Origin: Myxococcales bacterium
Lineage (GTDB): Bacteria; Myxococcota_A; Polyangia; Haliangiales; Haliangiaceae
Reading direction: 5' to 3'
NCBI GenBank assembly: GCA_016794525.1
Contig: JAEUJY010000068.1
Span: forward strand, 1 to 64,000
Length of the DNA: 64,000 bases
The notes below the pieces were generated by a model. That model worked only from the letters and a program-made list of their open reading frames with translations. It was not told the DNA's origin and did no database searches. A program made the position numbers and the translations under genes. Positions within the stretch are counted from its first letter, which is position 1, and every line of letters starts with the position of its first letter. Shown here piece after piece: positions 31,849-41,493 of the stretch.

Positions 31849-31903
31849 GGAAGGGGCTTTCGCAAAGCCCCTTCCCCGCCGGGGGCAAGCCCCGACGGGG
31901 CCC
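31849..31903. terminator. Bidirectional terminator-like hairpins between convergent genes
   Basis: GGAAGGGGCTTT pairs perfectly with AAAGCCCCTTCC around a CGC loop (31849-31875). It is followed by a second GC-rich palindromic block, CCCCGCCGGGG and CCCCGACGGGG. It lies 8 nt past the stop of the membrane protein gene and 15 nt before the stop of the convergent Hsp70-like gene. No T-tract is present. Confidence 0.6.
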
Positions 31904-31917
31904 CAACCCTGCGCAGC

Positions 31918-33147
31918 TCAGCTGGGGGACGCGTGGGTCAGCGTGACCGCGCCGTGGCGCGCCGCGACCAGCGCCGCGCCGGTGGCGACCGCGACGTGGG
32001 CGTCCTCCGAGAGCGTGAGCCGAGTGCCGGCGAAGCGCGCGCGCACCCGCTGCTGGAACCGCGGCACCAGCGACGTGCCGCCGATCAGCCCGACCTCGTC
32101 GATCGGGAGATCGCGCCAGCCGCTCTTGGCCACGGTCTGCTCGACCACCGCCAGCGCGCGATCGAGCAGCGGCTCCCACAGCGCCTCGCACCAGCTGCGC
32201 TCGAGGACGACGTCGAGGTCGCGGCGCTCGCCGCGCTCGATGAACGCGTCGCGCATCGTCAGCCGCGCCTCGAGCTGCGTCGATAGCACCCGCTTGGCGC
32301 CCTCGCACCGGCGCGCGAGCAAGGTCCGCCGCACCAGATCGTGGCTGACGTCGAAGCCGCTGCGCCGGAAGATCAGCCCGCCGAGCGTGTTCGCCATCGC
32401 CTGATCGAGATCGTCGCCGCCGAGGTAGGGATCGCCGCCGGTGGCGACGACGTGGAAGCGGGTCCCGGTCTGCTCGACCAGCGTGACGTCGAAGGTGCCG
32501 CCGCCGAAGTCGCACACCACGACCCGCCGCCGCTCCGGCCGCGCGTGCAGCCCCAGCGCCAGCGCGCCGGCGACCGGCTCCGGCACCAGGTCGATCACCT
32601 CGAGCCGGGCCAGCCGGGCCGCGGTCAACAGCGCCTGCCGCTGCTCGAGCGTGGCCTCGGCGGCCACCGCCAGCACGACCTTGCGCACCGGCCCGAACCG
32701 CCGCTCGGCGAGCTCGCGCACGTGGCCGAGCACCGCCGCGGCGATCTGCTCGGCGGCCCAGTCGGTGTGGTGCAGGCGCAGGTGGATCCGCCCGCCGATG
32801 CCGGCGACCAGCGGGTACGGCACCAGCGGCGCCAGCCGGCGCAGCCCGGCGGCGTCGTGGCGCTCGCCCAGCAGGCGCTTGACCGAGCAGACGGTGTGCT
32901 GGGGGTCCTGGAACGCGTGGGTGAGCGCGCGCGCGCCCACGATCGGCTCGCCGCGCGCCGGCACGTACACCACCGACGGGATCACCGCGTCGCCGTTGTC
33001 GCGGATCAGATCGACGCGGCCGTCGATCATCGCGCCCGCCGAGGTGTAGCTGGTGCCGAAGTCGACGCCCAGCACGACCTCGGCCCGGGTCGAGCCGCGG
33101 CGCTGGGCGGCGATTCCGGGCGTGTCCACACCGGCTGGGTCGACCAT
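31918..33147 (-). CDS. Hsp70-like ATPase lacking a substrate-binding domain
   Basis: A 409-residue protein covering just the actin/Hsp70 nucleotide-binding domain. Phosphate 1 is VDFGTSYTSAG, then IPSVVYV, VPEPVAGAL, phosphate 2 CDFGGGTFDVTL, GGDDLDQ, and the adenosine motif LIGGTSLVPR. DnaK is over 600 residues with a C-terminal peptide-binding domain that is absent here. Such DnaK-like NBD proteins occur in Myxococcota and related groups with unknown roles. The first 25 residues are poorly conserved. It is divergent from motA, with a 68-bp gap, and not linked to dnaJ or grpE. Confidence 0.85.
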   Translation of the reverse strand: MVDPAGVDTPGIAAQRRGSTRAEVVLGVDFGTSYTSAGAMIDGRVDLIRDNGDAVIPSVVYVPARGEPIVGARALTHAFQDPQHTVCSVKRLLGERHDAAGLRRLAPLVPYPLVAGIGGRIHLRLHHTDWAAEQIAAAVLGHVRELAERRFGPVRKVVLAVAAEATLEQRQALLTAARLARLEVIDLVPEPVAGALALGLHARPERRRVVVCDFGGGTFDVTLVEQTGTRFHVVATGGDPYLGGDDLDQAMANTLGGLIFRRSGFDVSHDLVRRTLLARRCEGAKRVLSTQLEARLTMRDAFIERGERRDLDVVLERSWCEALWEPLLDRALAVVEQTVAKSGWRDLPIDEVGLIGGTSLVPRFQQRVRARFAGTRLTLSEDAHVAVATGAALVAARHGAVTLTHASPS

Positions 33148-33215
33148 CGGCGCGCTTCGTACAGCGGCCGCCGTCCCTACACGATCGGCCGCCCCAGCCG
33201 ATTCGATGGGGCGTC

Positions 33216-34070
33216 ATGGGCAAAGTCGGCATCGTGATCGTGTTCGGCTGCGTGCTCGGCGGCTTCATCATGGCCGGCGGCGCGGTGCCGATCCTCATCC
33301 AGCCCTCGGAGCTGGTGGTGATCGTCGGCGCGGCCATCGGCACGCTGGTGATCTCGTCGCCGGGCCTGATGAAGAAGCGGGTCAAGCACGTCATCTCGAT
33401 GGCGCTCAAGGACACGATCCCCAAGAAGAAGGACTACCTCGACCTGCTCAAGCTCCTGTACGAGCTCTTCACCGTGGCGCGCCGCCAGGGCGTGCTCGCG
33501 CTCGAGCCCCACGCCGCCGAGCCGGCCAAGAGCGACATCTTCAAGAAGTACCCGATGGTGGTGAAGGACGAGATGTACCGGACGTTCCTGGCCGAGGCGC
33601 TGCAGGCGATGGCCAACGGCGTCTCCGCCGACGACCTCGAGCAGCTGCTCGACGCCGAGCTCGACACCTGGATGGCGTGCAACCACCTGGCCGGCGGCCT
33701 GTTGCGCACGGTGTCGGACGCGCTGCCCGGCATCGGCATCGTCGCGGCGGTGCTCGGCGTGATCGTGACGATGGGCCACATGAACGCCCCGCCGGCGGTG
33801 ATCGGCCACCACGTCGCGGCGGCGCTGGTCGGCACGTTCCTCGGCATCTTGCTGAGCTACGGCCTGGTCGCCCCGCTGATCACCTCGACCGAGATCCAGG
33901 AGGTCCACCAGCGGCGGTACATGGAGTGCATGAAGGGCGCGGTGATCGCGTCGATGCGCGGCGCGGCGCCGGCGACCGCGGTGGAGTTCGGCCGCAAGGT
34001 GATCTTCCACGACGAGCGGCCGTCGTTCACCGACACCGACAAGGCGTTGCAGAGCCTGAAGGGAGGCTGA
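33216..34070 (+). CDS. motA: Flagellar motor stator protein MotA
   Basis: A 284-residue inner-membrane protein with four transmembrane segments (first two about 5-22 and 30-50; last two about 168-190 and 200-220). The cytosolic loop carries the torque-related charged segment FRTFLAEALQAMANG-like region, and the last helices contain LPGIGIVAAVLGVIVTMGHM with the proton-path proline and AALVGTFLGILLSYGLVAPL. With MotB it forms the proton-driven stator. GGGAGG near its stop serves motB. A GCCGATTC sequence just upstream resembles a sigma28 -10 but no clear -35 is seen. Confidence 0.95.
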   Translation: MGKVGIVIVFGCVLGGFIMAGGAVPILIQPSELVVIVGAAIGTLVISSPGLMKKRVKHVISMALKDTIPKKKDYLDLLKLLYELFTVARRQGVLALEPHAAEPAKSDIFKKYPMVVKDEMYRTFLAEALQAMANGVSADDLEQLLDAELDTWMACNHLAGGLLRTVSDALPGIGIVAAVLGVIVTMGHMNAPPAVIGHHVAAALVGTFLGILLSYGLVAPLITSTEIQEVHQRRYMECMKGAVIASMRGAAPATAVEFGRKVIFHDERPSFTDTDKALQSLKGG

Positions 34071-34071
34071 C

Positions 34072-34866
34072 GTGTCCGCCCCGCAGCCCGGCCGCAAGCG
34101 CGTCATCAAGAAGGTCGCCGGGCACGGCCACCACGGCGGCGCCTGGAAGATCGCCTACGCCGACTTCGTCACCGCGATGATGGCGCTGTTCATGGTGCTG
34201 TGGCTGCTGGCGTCGACCGATCAGAAGAGCCGCGAGGAGATCTCGAACTACTTCCGCACCGGCATCCTGCCCGACAGCGAGCTGGCGATGAACGGCGGGG
34301 CCACCTACGTCCCGTCGATCATCGAGAAGGCGCCGGTGCCGCCGCCGCCCGACAAGCAGACCCTCGACGACACCGTCAAGTCGCTGCAGGACGCGATCGC
34401 CCACCTCGCCGAGAACCACGTCGACCTGGCCGAGATGGCGGGGAAGATCAAGGTGGTGGCGACGCCCGAGGGCGTCCAGATCGAGGCCAACGACGACGAC
34501 GCCGGGATGCTGTTCGACAGCGCCTCGTCGCACCTCAAGCCGGCGCTCGAGGGCTTCCTGCGGGAGCTCGCGCCGATGCTGACCGCGCGCAGCGAGCCGG
34601 TCGAGATCCAGGGCCACACCGACGCCTCCAAGTTCTCGCGCGGCGCCGGCAAGACCAACTGGGAGCTGTCGTTCGAGCGCGCCACCGAGGCCCGCAAGAT
34701 CCTGGAGCGCAACGGCCTCGACCCGGGACGGATCAACGCCGTCATCGGCCGCGGCTCGACCCAGCTGGCGGCGCCCGGGCAGCCCTACTCGCCCAAGAAC
34801 CGCCGGCTGACGATCTTGCTGCGGATGACGCCGTCGGCCCCGTCGGCGCCCGTGCGGCAACCTTGA
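34072..34866 (+). CDS. motB: Flagellar motor stator protein MotB
   Basis: A 264-residue protein. One N-terminal transmembrane helix has the proton-binding Asp in WKIAYADFVTAMMALFMVLW. A periplasmic linker follows and an OmpA-like peptidoglycan-binding domain at the C-terminus (FDSASSHLKP, IQGHTDASK, NWELSFERATEARKIL, GRGSTQLA, NRRLTILL). It anchors the stator to the cell wall. GTG start is preceded by GGGAGG at 5 nt spacing, and lies 2 nt after the motA stop. Confidence 0.95.
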   Translation: MSAPQPGRKRVIKKVAGHGHHGGAWKIAYADFVTAMMALFMVLWLLASTDQKSREEISNYFRTGILPDSELAMNGGATYVPSIIEKAPVPPPPDKQTLDDTVKSLQDAIAHLAENHVDLAEMAGKIKVVATPEGVQIEANDDDAGMLFDSASSHLKPALEGFLRELAPMLTARSEPVEIQGHTDASKFSRGAGKTNWELSFERATEARKILERNGLDPGRINAVIGRGSTQLAAPGQPYSPKNRRLTILLRMTPSAPSAPVRQP

Positions 34867-34948
34867 CGCGCGGCGGCCGCCGCGGCCGCGTAACCCTCGG
34901 TGATCTGTCGACGGGCGCGTGGCACGTGGGTTGCTGACCGATCGAGCC

Positions 34949-35446
34949 ATGCGCTGGCGCGCCGGCATCCCGACGATCGTGGCCTTGCTGGCCGCGCGCC
35001 CCGCCGCCGCGGAGTCGCTGGCCGAGGTCTCGGCGCGCATCGGCGCCGGGCTGGCCGCCGGCGGCGGCGCCGGGCGCTCGACGGTGCACGCCGCGCCGGT
35101 GGTCGCCACCGTCGACGGCGCGTACGCCGTCAACGCCGAGCCGTACGTCTGGGGCTTCGCCGGCCTGGTGCTCGAGACCTACGATCGCACCGGCGTCGGG
35201 CTCGAGGGCGGCCTCGCGGTCCCGGTGGGGCGGCGCGGCCGGGCCCGCCTCGGCGCGCGCAGCGTGGTCCGCCCGTACACGCTCCACGGCGCGCTGGTGG
35301 GCGCGAGCTGGTGCTGGCCCGCGGCGGCGCTGCGCGGCTGCGTCGACGTCGAGGCCGACGTCTACGTGGCCGGCACCGACCTGCCGGCCAAGACCGCGAT
35401 CGCCCAGCTGGTCGTCTCGGTCGGAGTGAGCTTCGATGTGTGGTGA
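34949..35446 (+). CDS. Exported protein, probably small beta-barrel, unknown function
   Basis: A 165-residue protein with a signal peptide (GIPTIVALLAARPAAA) and a mature part of alternating strands (EPYVWGFAGLVLETYDRTGVGLEGGLAVPVG, ALVGASWCWPAAALRGCVDVEADVYV) ending VVSVGVSFDVW, an outer-membrane-barrel-like C-terminus. A GTG 30 bases upstream is possible, but the ATG is better placed for the signal peptide. It overlaps the next lipoprotein gene by 11 bp. No family is recognised. Confidence 0.65.
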   Translation: MRWRAGIPTIVALLAARPAAAESLAEVSARIGAGLAAGGGAGRSTVHAAPVVATVDGAYAVNAEPYVWGFAGLVLETYDRTGVGLEGGLAVPVGRRGRARLGARSVVRPYTLHGALVGASWCWPAAALRGCVDVEADVYVAGTDLPAKTAIAQLVVSVGVSFDVW

Positions 35447-35825
35447 GCGCGCCCGGTGGCTGATCGCCCTGCTGCTGGTGCTCGGGGGCTGCGACGCCGC
35501 GCTGTGCAACCGCACCAGCGACTGCGCAGGCGGTCAGGTGTGCTCGCCGGCGGGCGTCTGCCTCGGCACCGACCCGATCGACGCCCCCGACGCCGACGCC
35601 GACGCCGATGGTGCCGACGCCGACGCGCCCGACGCGCCCGACGCGCTCGATGCCGACGCCGACGCGCTCGATGCCGACGCCACCGCCATCGACGCCACCG
35701 CCATCGACGCCACCGCGATCGACGCCCCGATCGACGCCCCGATCGACGCCCCGATCGACGCCCCGATCGACGCCCCGCCGCTCGTCATCCCGATCGAACC
35801 CGTGCCGGGAGAGCTGTTCCCATGA
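35436..35825 (+). CDS. Short lipoprotein with Cys knot-like segment and Asp-rich repeat tail
   Basis: A 129-residue protein: signal peptide with lipobox LGGC (Cys about 19), then a compact disulfide-type segment (CDAALCNRTSDCAGGQVCSPAGVC). About 75 residues of Asp-Ala repeats follow, resolving into DATAI units then five exact Ile-Asp-Ala-Pro units, and the end is a short hydrophobic tail. The Cys segment resembles EB-like or dickkopf-like modules found after lipoboxes in myxobacterial surface proteins, where a large domain usually follows the acidic linker. Here nothing follows. Its stop overlaps the HDOD gene start as ATGA. Confidence 0.7.
   Translation: MCGERARWLIALLLVLGGCDAALCNRTSDCAGGQVCSPAGVCLGTDPIDAPDADADADGADADAPDAPDALDADADALDADATAIDATAIDATAIDAPIDAPIDAPIDAPIDAPPLVIPIEPVPGELFP
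35688..35777 (+). repeat. Tandem repeats ATCGACGCCACCGCC and ATCGACGCCCCG
   Basis: Two 15-bp units are followed by five 12-bp units, all sharing ATCGACGCC, encoding the Ile-Asp-Ala repeats of the lipoprotein tail. All changes in copy number would be in frame. Confidence 0.85.
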
Positions 35826-36736
35826 ATCCTGCCCCGAGTGCCGCGCGCCCCGCTCCCTCGCTCGAGCAGATCGGCAAGCTCCTCGACGCGCTGCCGACGC
35901 TCCCGCTGGTCGCGCTGCGGCTGCAGGAGCTGATGAACGCGCGCCGCTCGTCGGTGCAACAGGTGGCCGAGCTGCTCAGCATCGATCCCAGCCTGTCGGC
36001 GAAGCTGCTGCGGCTGGTGAACTCCGCGTACTTCGGCATCCCGGGTGGCGTCACCGACATCGCCCGCGCGGTGCCGTTCGTCGGGTTCAACACCATCTAC
36101 CAGCTGGTGCTCACGGTCTCGGTGCTCGAGACCCTCAACATCCCCGGGGTCGGCTCGTTCGATCCGCGCCACCTCTGGCTGCACTCGCTGGCGGTCGGCG
36201 CGACCGCGCGCGTGATCGGCGAGGAGATCGGCTACGCCGATCCCGGCAGCCTGTTCACCGCGGGCTTGCTCCACGACATGGGCAAGATCGCGCAGGCCAA
36301 GCTGATACCCGAGGGCCTGATCGCGGTGCAGGCGGTGATGGCGCGCGACGGCGTGACCGCCACCGTCGCCGAGACCGAGGTCGGCCTGCTCGGCCACGAT
36401 CGCATCGGCACCGAGCTCGCCCGGCGCTGGCGCCTGCCGGCGGCACTGGTCGTACCGATCGAATGTCACCACACGATCCGCCGCCCCGAGGTGCGCGACC
36501 GCCTGCCGTCGAACCACCGGACGGCCACCGAGGTGGTCGCGGTCGCGGACCTGATCGCCCGCGACATCGTCGCCGGCGTCGACCGGACGATCGGCCCGGC
36601 CCCGGAGGACGTCGCCGCCCAGGCCCTCCTCGACACGCTCGGGGTGAGCGCGGCGGCGCGCGCCCAGCTCTACAGCAAGGCGGCCGCGCAGCTCGAGCGG
36701 TCGCGCCCGTTCTTGCAAGTGCTCGACGCCAAGTAG
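35822..36736 (+). CDS. HDOD-domain signalling protein
   Basis: A 304-residue cytosolic protein with a single HDOD domain (about 22-215): LPTLPLVALRLQELM, LLSIDPSLSAKLLRLVNSAYFG, AVPFVGFNTIYQLVLTVSV, and the HD-like LFTAGLLHDMGKIAQA. A C-terminal helical tail follows. HDOD proteins are non-enzymatic HD relatives that relay two-component or c-di-GMP signals, often in motility. It is coupled by ATGA to the Asp-rich lipoprotein gene, and sits just upstream of a stand-alone receiver. Confidence 0.88.
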   Translation: MNPAPSAARPAPSLEQIGKLLDALPTLPLVALRLQELMNARRSSVQQVAELLSIDPSLSAKLLRLVNSAYFGIPGGVTDIARAVPFVGFNTIYQLVLTVSVLETLNIPGVGSFDPRHLWLHSLAVGATARVIGEEIGYADPGSLFTAGLLHDMGKIAQAKLIPEGLIAVQAVMARDGVTATVAETEVGLLGHDRIGTELARRWRLPAALVVPIECHHTIRRPEVRDRLPSNHRTATEVVAVADLIARDIVAGVDRTIGPAPEDVAAQALLDTLGVSAAARAQLYSKAAAQLERSRPFLQVLDAK

Positions 36737-36806
36737 GCGCTGGCGCTGGCCATGTACGGATGCCGCGGGCGGTCGATGCGGTCTGCAACGACCCCCCGAG
36801 GCAACG

Positions 36807-37199
36807 ATGGACTACCGCATCCTGGTCTGCGATGACGATCCCGACATCCGCTCGGCGATGCGCCGAACCCTGCATCGACACCAGGTGACGGCGGTCGGGT
36901 CGGTGGCCGAGGCGATGGCCGAGCTGAAGCTGCGCGCCTACCAGGCCGTGGTCAGCGACTACGACCTGCAGGCCGCCAGCGACGGCCTCGAGCTGCTGCA
37001 GCGGGTCCGGATGATGTACCCCGAGGTGGTCCGGTTCCTGGTCACCGGCAACACCGACCTCCAGGTCGCGATCCGCGCGGTCAACGAGGGCGCCGTCCAC
37101 CGCTACTTCCTGAAGCCCTGGGATGACGGCGCGCTCACCGGTGCGCTGGAGATCCAGCTCCACGCGTCGGGTCCACGGGACGCGGTCGGGGCCCGATGA
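36807..37199 (+). CDS. Stand-alone receiver-domain response regulator
   Basis: A 130-residue CheY-like protein with no output domain. Acidic pocket CDDDPD (residues 8-13), phospho-acceptor Asp 51 in VVSDYDL, Thr in LVTGNTD, and Lys in FLKPWDD. The style (RFLVTGNTDLQVAIRAVNEGAVHRYFLKPW) is that of RpfG/HDOD-linked receivers. A GAGG lies 6 nt before the ATG. It probably works with the HDOD protein upstream or the sigma54 activator downstream. Confidence 0.88.
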   Translation: MDYRILVCDDDPDIRSAMRRTLHRHQVTAVGSVAEAMAELKLRAYQAVVSDYDLQAASDGLELLQRVRMMYPEVVRFLVTGNTDLQVAIRAVNEGAVHRYFLKPWDDGALTGALEIQLHASGPRDAVGAR

Positions 37200-37451
37200 T
37201 CGCCCTGTCGCGCAGCCTCGAATGGAACGGGCGCGGGCCGCGCAGCGGCGCTGGTGTCCCTCGTCCATGGCCGACCGCGGCATCCGGATTCAGTGAGGCC
37301 TTCCGGACTGTTGTAGTGCGCGAGTACCCTCTGGGTACGGCGCGACCCGCCTCGGTGGGGTAGCGGCGACGGCGATCCACCCGGATCTACATATGCAAGG
37401 TCCCTCACCGTTCGCCCACGGGTTGGAACGGGATTCGCTAGAGGGACAGGC
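37200..37451. other. 252-bp intergenic region upstream of the sigma54 activator
   Basis: Non-coding. It contains a small palindrome GTACCC-TCT-GGGTAC at 37324-37338 and, nearer the gene, the candidate sigma54 element listed separately. Composition is less GC-rich than its flanks. Confidence 0.5.
37424..37439 (+). promoter_or_regulatory. Weak candidate sigma54 (-24/-12) promoter
   Basis: TGGAACG, 4 bp, then TCGCT keeps the required GG-N10-GC spacing of sigma54 promoters. The predicted +1 is only about 2 nt before the ATG of the activator gene, which weakens the call. Confidence 0.25.
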
Positions 37452-38486
37452 ATGCTCGACTTCGCTCAGTGGCGGGAGACTTACGCTCACGACGTGCTCG
37501 GTTCGTCGCCGACGGTGACCCGGGCGCTGGAATTCGTCCGACGGATCGCCGGCTGCGACTCCAGCGTGTTGCTCACGGGCGAGACGGGCACGGGCAAGGA
37601 GGTCTTCGCCCGGACGATCCACCGGTCCTCGACCCGGCAGGGCAAGCCGTTCATCGCGGTGAACTGCGCGGCCATCCCGGACACGCTCATCGAGGCCGAG
37701 CTCTTCGGCTACGTGAAGGGCGCGTTCACCGGCGCCGTCAACGCCCGCGCCGGCAAGTTCGCCGCCGCCCACGGCGGGACGCTGTTCCTCGACGAGATCG
37801 GTGACCTGCCGCTGGCCGCCCAGGCCAAGCTCTTGCGCGTGCTCGAGGAGCGCGCCATCTGCCCGGTCGGCGCCGACCACGAGATCCCGGTCGACGTCCG
37901 CATCGTCGCCGCGACCCACCGCGACCTCGAGGACATGGTCGAGCGCGGCACGTTCCGCGCCGACCTGTACTTCCGCATCTCGGTGCTGCCGCTCGAGCTG
38001 CCGGCGCTGCGCGACCGCGGCGAGGACATCCTCGAGCTCGCCGAGGCGATCCTGGCCCGCGCGGCCGGCCGCTCGGTGCCGGCCGGCCTCCACGACAGCG
38101 CCAAGGCGGCGCTGCGGGCCCACGCGTGGCCGGGCAACGTCCGCGAGCTGCACCACGTGATCGAGCGCGCGCTGCTCCTCGCGCCGAGCCCGCTGCTGAC
38201 GGCCGCCGACCTGCACCTCGGCGGGCGGCGCAAGTCGCAGCCGCACCTCGCCGTGGTGCCGCCCCTCGAGGTCGCGGCCCCGGCCCCGGCCCAGGCGCAG
38301 GCCCAGGCCCAGGCGGCGGCCAGCGACCTCGACGCCGCGGTCGACCTGCGCACCGCCCTCGAGAGCCTCGAGCGCCAGCTGATCAACCGCGCGCTGACCC
38401 GGGCCCAGGGCAACCGCACCGAGGCGGCGGCGCTGCTCGGCCTCAACCGCACGACGCTGGTCGAGAAGCTGCGCAAGTACGCCTGA
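37452..38486 (+). CDS. Sigma54-dependent transcriptional activator without receiver domain
   Basis: A 344-residue enhancer-binding protein. The AAA+ domain starts almost at the N-terminus: Walker A GETGTGKE, the sigma54-contacting GAFTGA loop in FGYVKGAFTGAVN, Walker B GGTLFLDEIGDLPL, and sensor motifs RFRADLYFRISVLPLELP and WPGNVREL. An Ala/Gln/Pro linker leads to a Fis-type helix-turn-helix (ALTRAQGNRTEAAALLGLNRTTLVEKL). It lacks a regulatory N-terminal domain, like FlgR/FleQ-type flagellar regulators or PspF, so it may be controlled by partner proteins. It has GAGGGA before the ATG. Targets may include flagellar promoters. Confidence 0.92.
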   Translation: MLDFAQWRETYAHDVLGSSPTVTRALEFVRRIAGCDSSVLLTGETGTGKEVFARTIHRSSTRQGKPFIAVNCAAIPDTLIEAELFGYVKGAFTGAVNARAGKFAAAHGGTLFLDEIGDLPLAAQAKLLRVLEERAICPVGADHEIPVDVRIVAATHRDLEDMVERGTFRADLYFRISVLPLELPALRDRGEDILELAEAILARAAGRSVPAGLHDSAKAALRAHAWPGNVRELHHVIERALLLAPSPLLTAADLHLGGRRKSQPHLAVVPPLEVAAPAPAQAQAQAQAAASDLDAAVDLRTALESLERQLINRALTRAQGNRTEAAALLGLNRTTLVEKLRKYA

Positions 38487-38571
38487 CCCGCGGCACGGCG
38501 ACGCAGGTGCGGCGAGGTGACGCGGCCGGTCCGCGCGCCGCCTGTCGGCGGTCGCCGCCGCGATGAGTCGG

Positions 38572-38625
38572 GACGACGACGACCGCGATCCGCGATCCGT
38601 CGGGCCGACGACGACCGCGATCCGC
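38572..38625. repeat. Direct repeat of GACGACGACCGCGATCCG
   Basis: Two 18-bp copies about 31 bp apart, with a truncated GCGATCCG in between, fill the gap between the convergent sigma54 activator and the NtrC-like regulator genes. Confidence 0.6.
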
Positions 38626-38626
38626 C

Positions 38627-40045
<1,419 letters not shown>

Positions 40046-40052
40046 CGACGGA

Positions 40053-40085
40053 CTCGATTCTATCGAGGGTGCAGACCGCTGTCGG
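40053..40085 (-). promoter_or_regulatory. Promoter with overlapping palindrome upstream of the NtrC-like gene
   Basis: On the minus strand: -35 CCGACA, a 17-bp spacer, -10 TAGAAT, then 11 nt to the ATG. The -10 is embedded in a perfect palindrome CTCGAT-AGA-ATCGAG (40053-40067), an operator-like arrangement. Confidence 0.4.
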
Positions 40086-40138
40086 GCATCGGTGGGGCAC
40101 CGCTGGGCCAGCGCCCACCCGCTAACCGGTCGACGACA

Positions 40139-41335
40139 TCACCCCGCCGGTGTGATGGGATCGGAGGGCGCCGGCAGCCGGAGGACGAAGGTCGGCCCAT
40201 CGGCGTCCGCGCGGTGGAGCGCCGAGCCACCCTGGGCCTCGCAGGCCAGCCTGCAGAAATAGAGGCCGAGGCCGCGCTGGCCGCCGCGGCCGAGGGCGTA
40301 CTTGCTGAACAGCTTGCTGGCGAGCTCGGTGGGGATGGCCGGGCCGCTGTTCGAGACGGTGATCTCGACGACGCCGCCGACCGCCTGCGCGGCGAGGCGG
40401 ATGAAGCCGCCGGTGTTGCAGTACCGGGTGGCGTTGCCGACCAGGTTGTGCAGCACCCGCATGATCAGCGCCTCGTCGAAGTAGCCCTCCAGGCCAGGCT
40501 CGCAGGCGACGGTGTGGCGGATCTCCCGACCCAGGGTCGGCGCGTGGACCTCCATCACCTCGAGCAACAGCTCGCGCACCGCGACCCGGCTGGGGCGGGG
40601 CTGCAGGGCGTCGTCCTCGAAGCGGGCGATGTCGACGAAGTTGGCGACCAGGCCCGACATCCGCCGCAGCGCGCGCTGGGTCGACAGCAGCGCCTGGCGG
40701 TCGTCGGTCGCGAGCTCGAGCACCGACGCCAGGTACGAGATGTTGGACAGCGCGACCGCGAGGCCGTTGTTGAGGTCGTGGGCCAGCAAGGCCGACGCCT
40801 CGGTGCCCCACGCCAGCAGGCGATCGGCGTGCTCGCGCGCGAGGCGCGCCTCGATGTAGGCGTGCTGCTTGCGCGCCGACGCCGCCATCCGCCGCCGCAG
40901 CTCGCCCATCGAGATCGGCTTGACCAGGAAGTCGTCGGCGCCGGCGTCGAACGCCGCCAGCCGGACCTCCTCGGTGTCGTTGCCCGACAGGATGCACACG
41001 TGGGTCGACGCGCCGTAGCGAGCCTTGATCGCCCGCGTCACGTCGAGCCCCGACATCGGCATGCTGTAGTCGATCAGCGCGACGTCGGGGTGCTGGTGCT
41101 CGGCGAGCTCGATCGCCGGGCCGCCGTCCTCGGCGACCTTGACGTCGAACCCGAGCCGCGCGAGCGAGCTGGCCACCGCGCGGCGGATCCGGTGATCGTC
41201 GTCGGCGATCAAGACGCGCACGCCGGTCGGCAGCGCCGGCCCGGAGGGCAGCGCCGCGGGCTCGCCGTTGGCACCGACCGCCTGGTACTCGCCGGTGATC
41301 GAGAGATCGATCGCCGAATGCTCGAGCGCTTTCAC
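40139..41335 (-). CDS. Receiver-histidine kinase hybrid (soluble)
   Basis: A 398-residue cytosolic protein with an N-terminal receiver (about 40-155; IADDDHRIR, phospho-acceptor in ALIDYSMPMSG, Lys in FLVKPIS). The dimerisation/H-box is LLAHDLNNGLAVALSN and the HATPase domain has NLVGNATRY, NSGPAIPTEL and GGQRGLGLYF. There is no transmembrane segment. The receiver-before-kinase order and HDLNN H-box are common in Myxococcota. GTG start; no clear Shine-Dalgarno. It is followed by the NtrC-like gene 93 bp downstream, a plausible partner. Confidence 0.88.
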   Translation of the reverse strand: MKALEHSAIDLSITGEYQAVGANGEPAALPSGPALPTGVRVLIADDDHRIRRAVASSLARLGFDVKVAEDGGPAIELAEHQHPDVALIDYSMPMSGLDVTRAIKARYGASTHVCILSGNDTEEVRLAAFDAGADDFLVKPISMGELRRRMAASARKQHAYIEARLAREHADRLLAWGTEASALLAHDLNNGLAVALSNISYLASVLELATDDRQALLSTQRALRRMSGLVANFVDIARFEDDALQPRPSRVAVRELLLEVMEVHAPTLGREIRHTVACEPGLEGYFDEALIMRVLHNLVGNATRYCNTGGFIRLAAQAVGGVVEITVSNSGPAIPTELASKLFSKYALGRGGQRGLGLYFCRLACEAQGGSALHRADADGPTFVLRLPAPSDPITPAG

Positions 41336-41493
41336 GCCGCTCGCCCAGTGCCAGCCGCGTGCCAGCGCAACTGCGCGGACTCCCGCGCGCGCCTGCCGCG
41401 CCCGCTGTCAACTCTGGCGGCCCTGGGTAGCGGCGGACCCAGGCTCGACGGGCCGCGCGATCGGCCGAAGGTGGGAGAGCAGGAGGTTCGCGC

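Noticed and set aside
33189..33204. GCCGATTC upstream of motA as a sigma28 -10 box
   Set aside because: The region 11 bp upstream lacks a TAAA-type -35; just one half-match, insufficient to call.
37324..37338. GTACCC-TCT-GGGTAC palindrome as an operator
   Set aside because: Isolated, short, and not near a recognised promoter; no second copy noticed.
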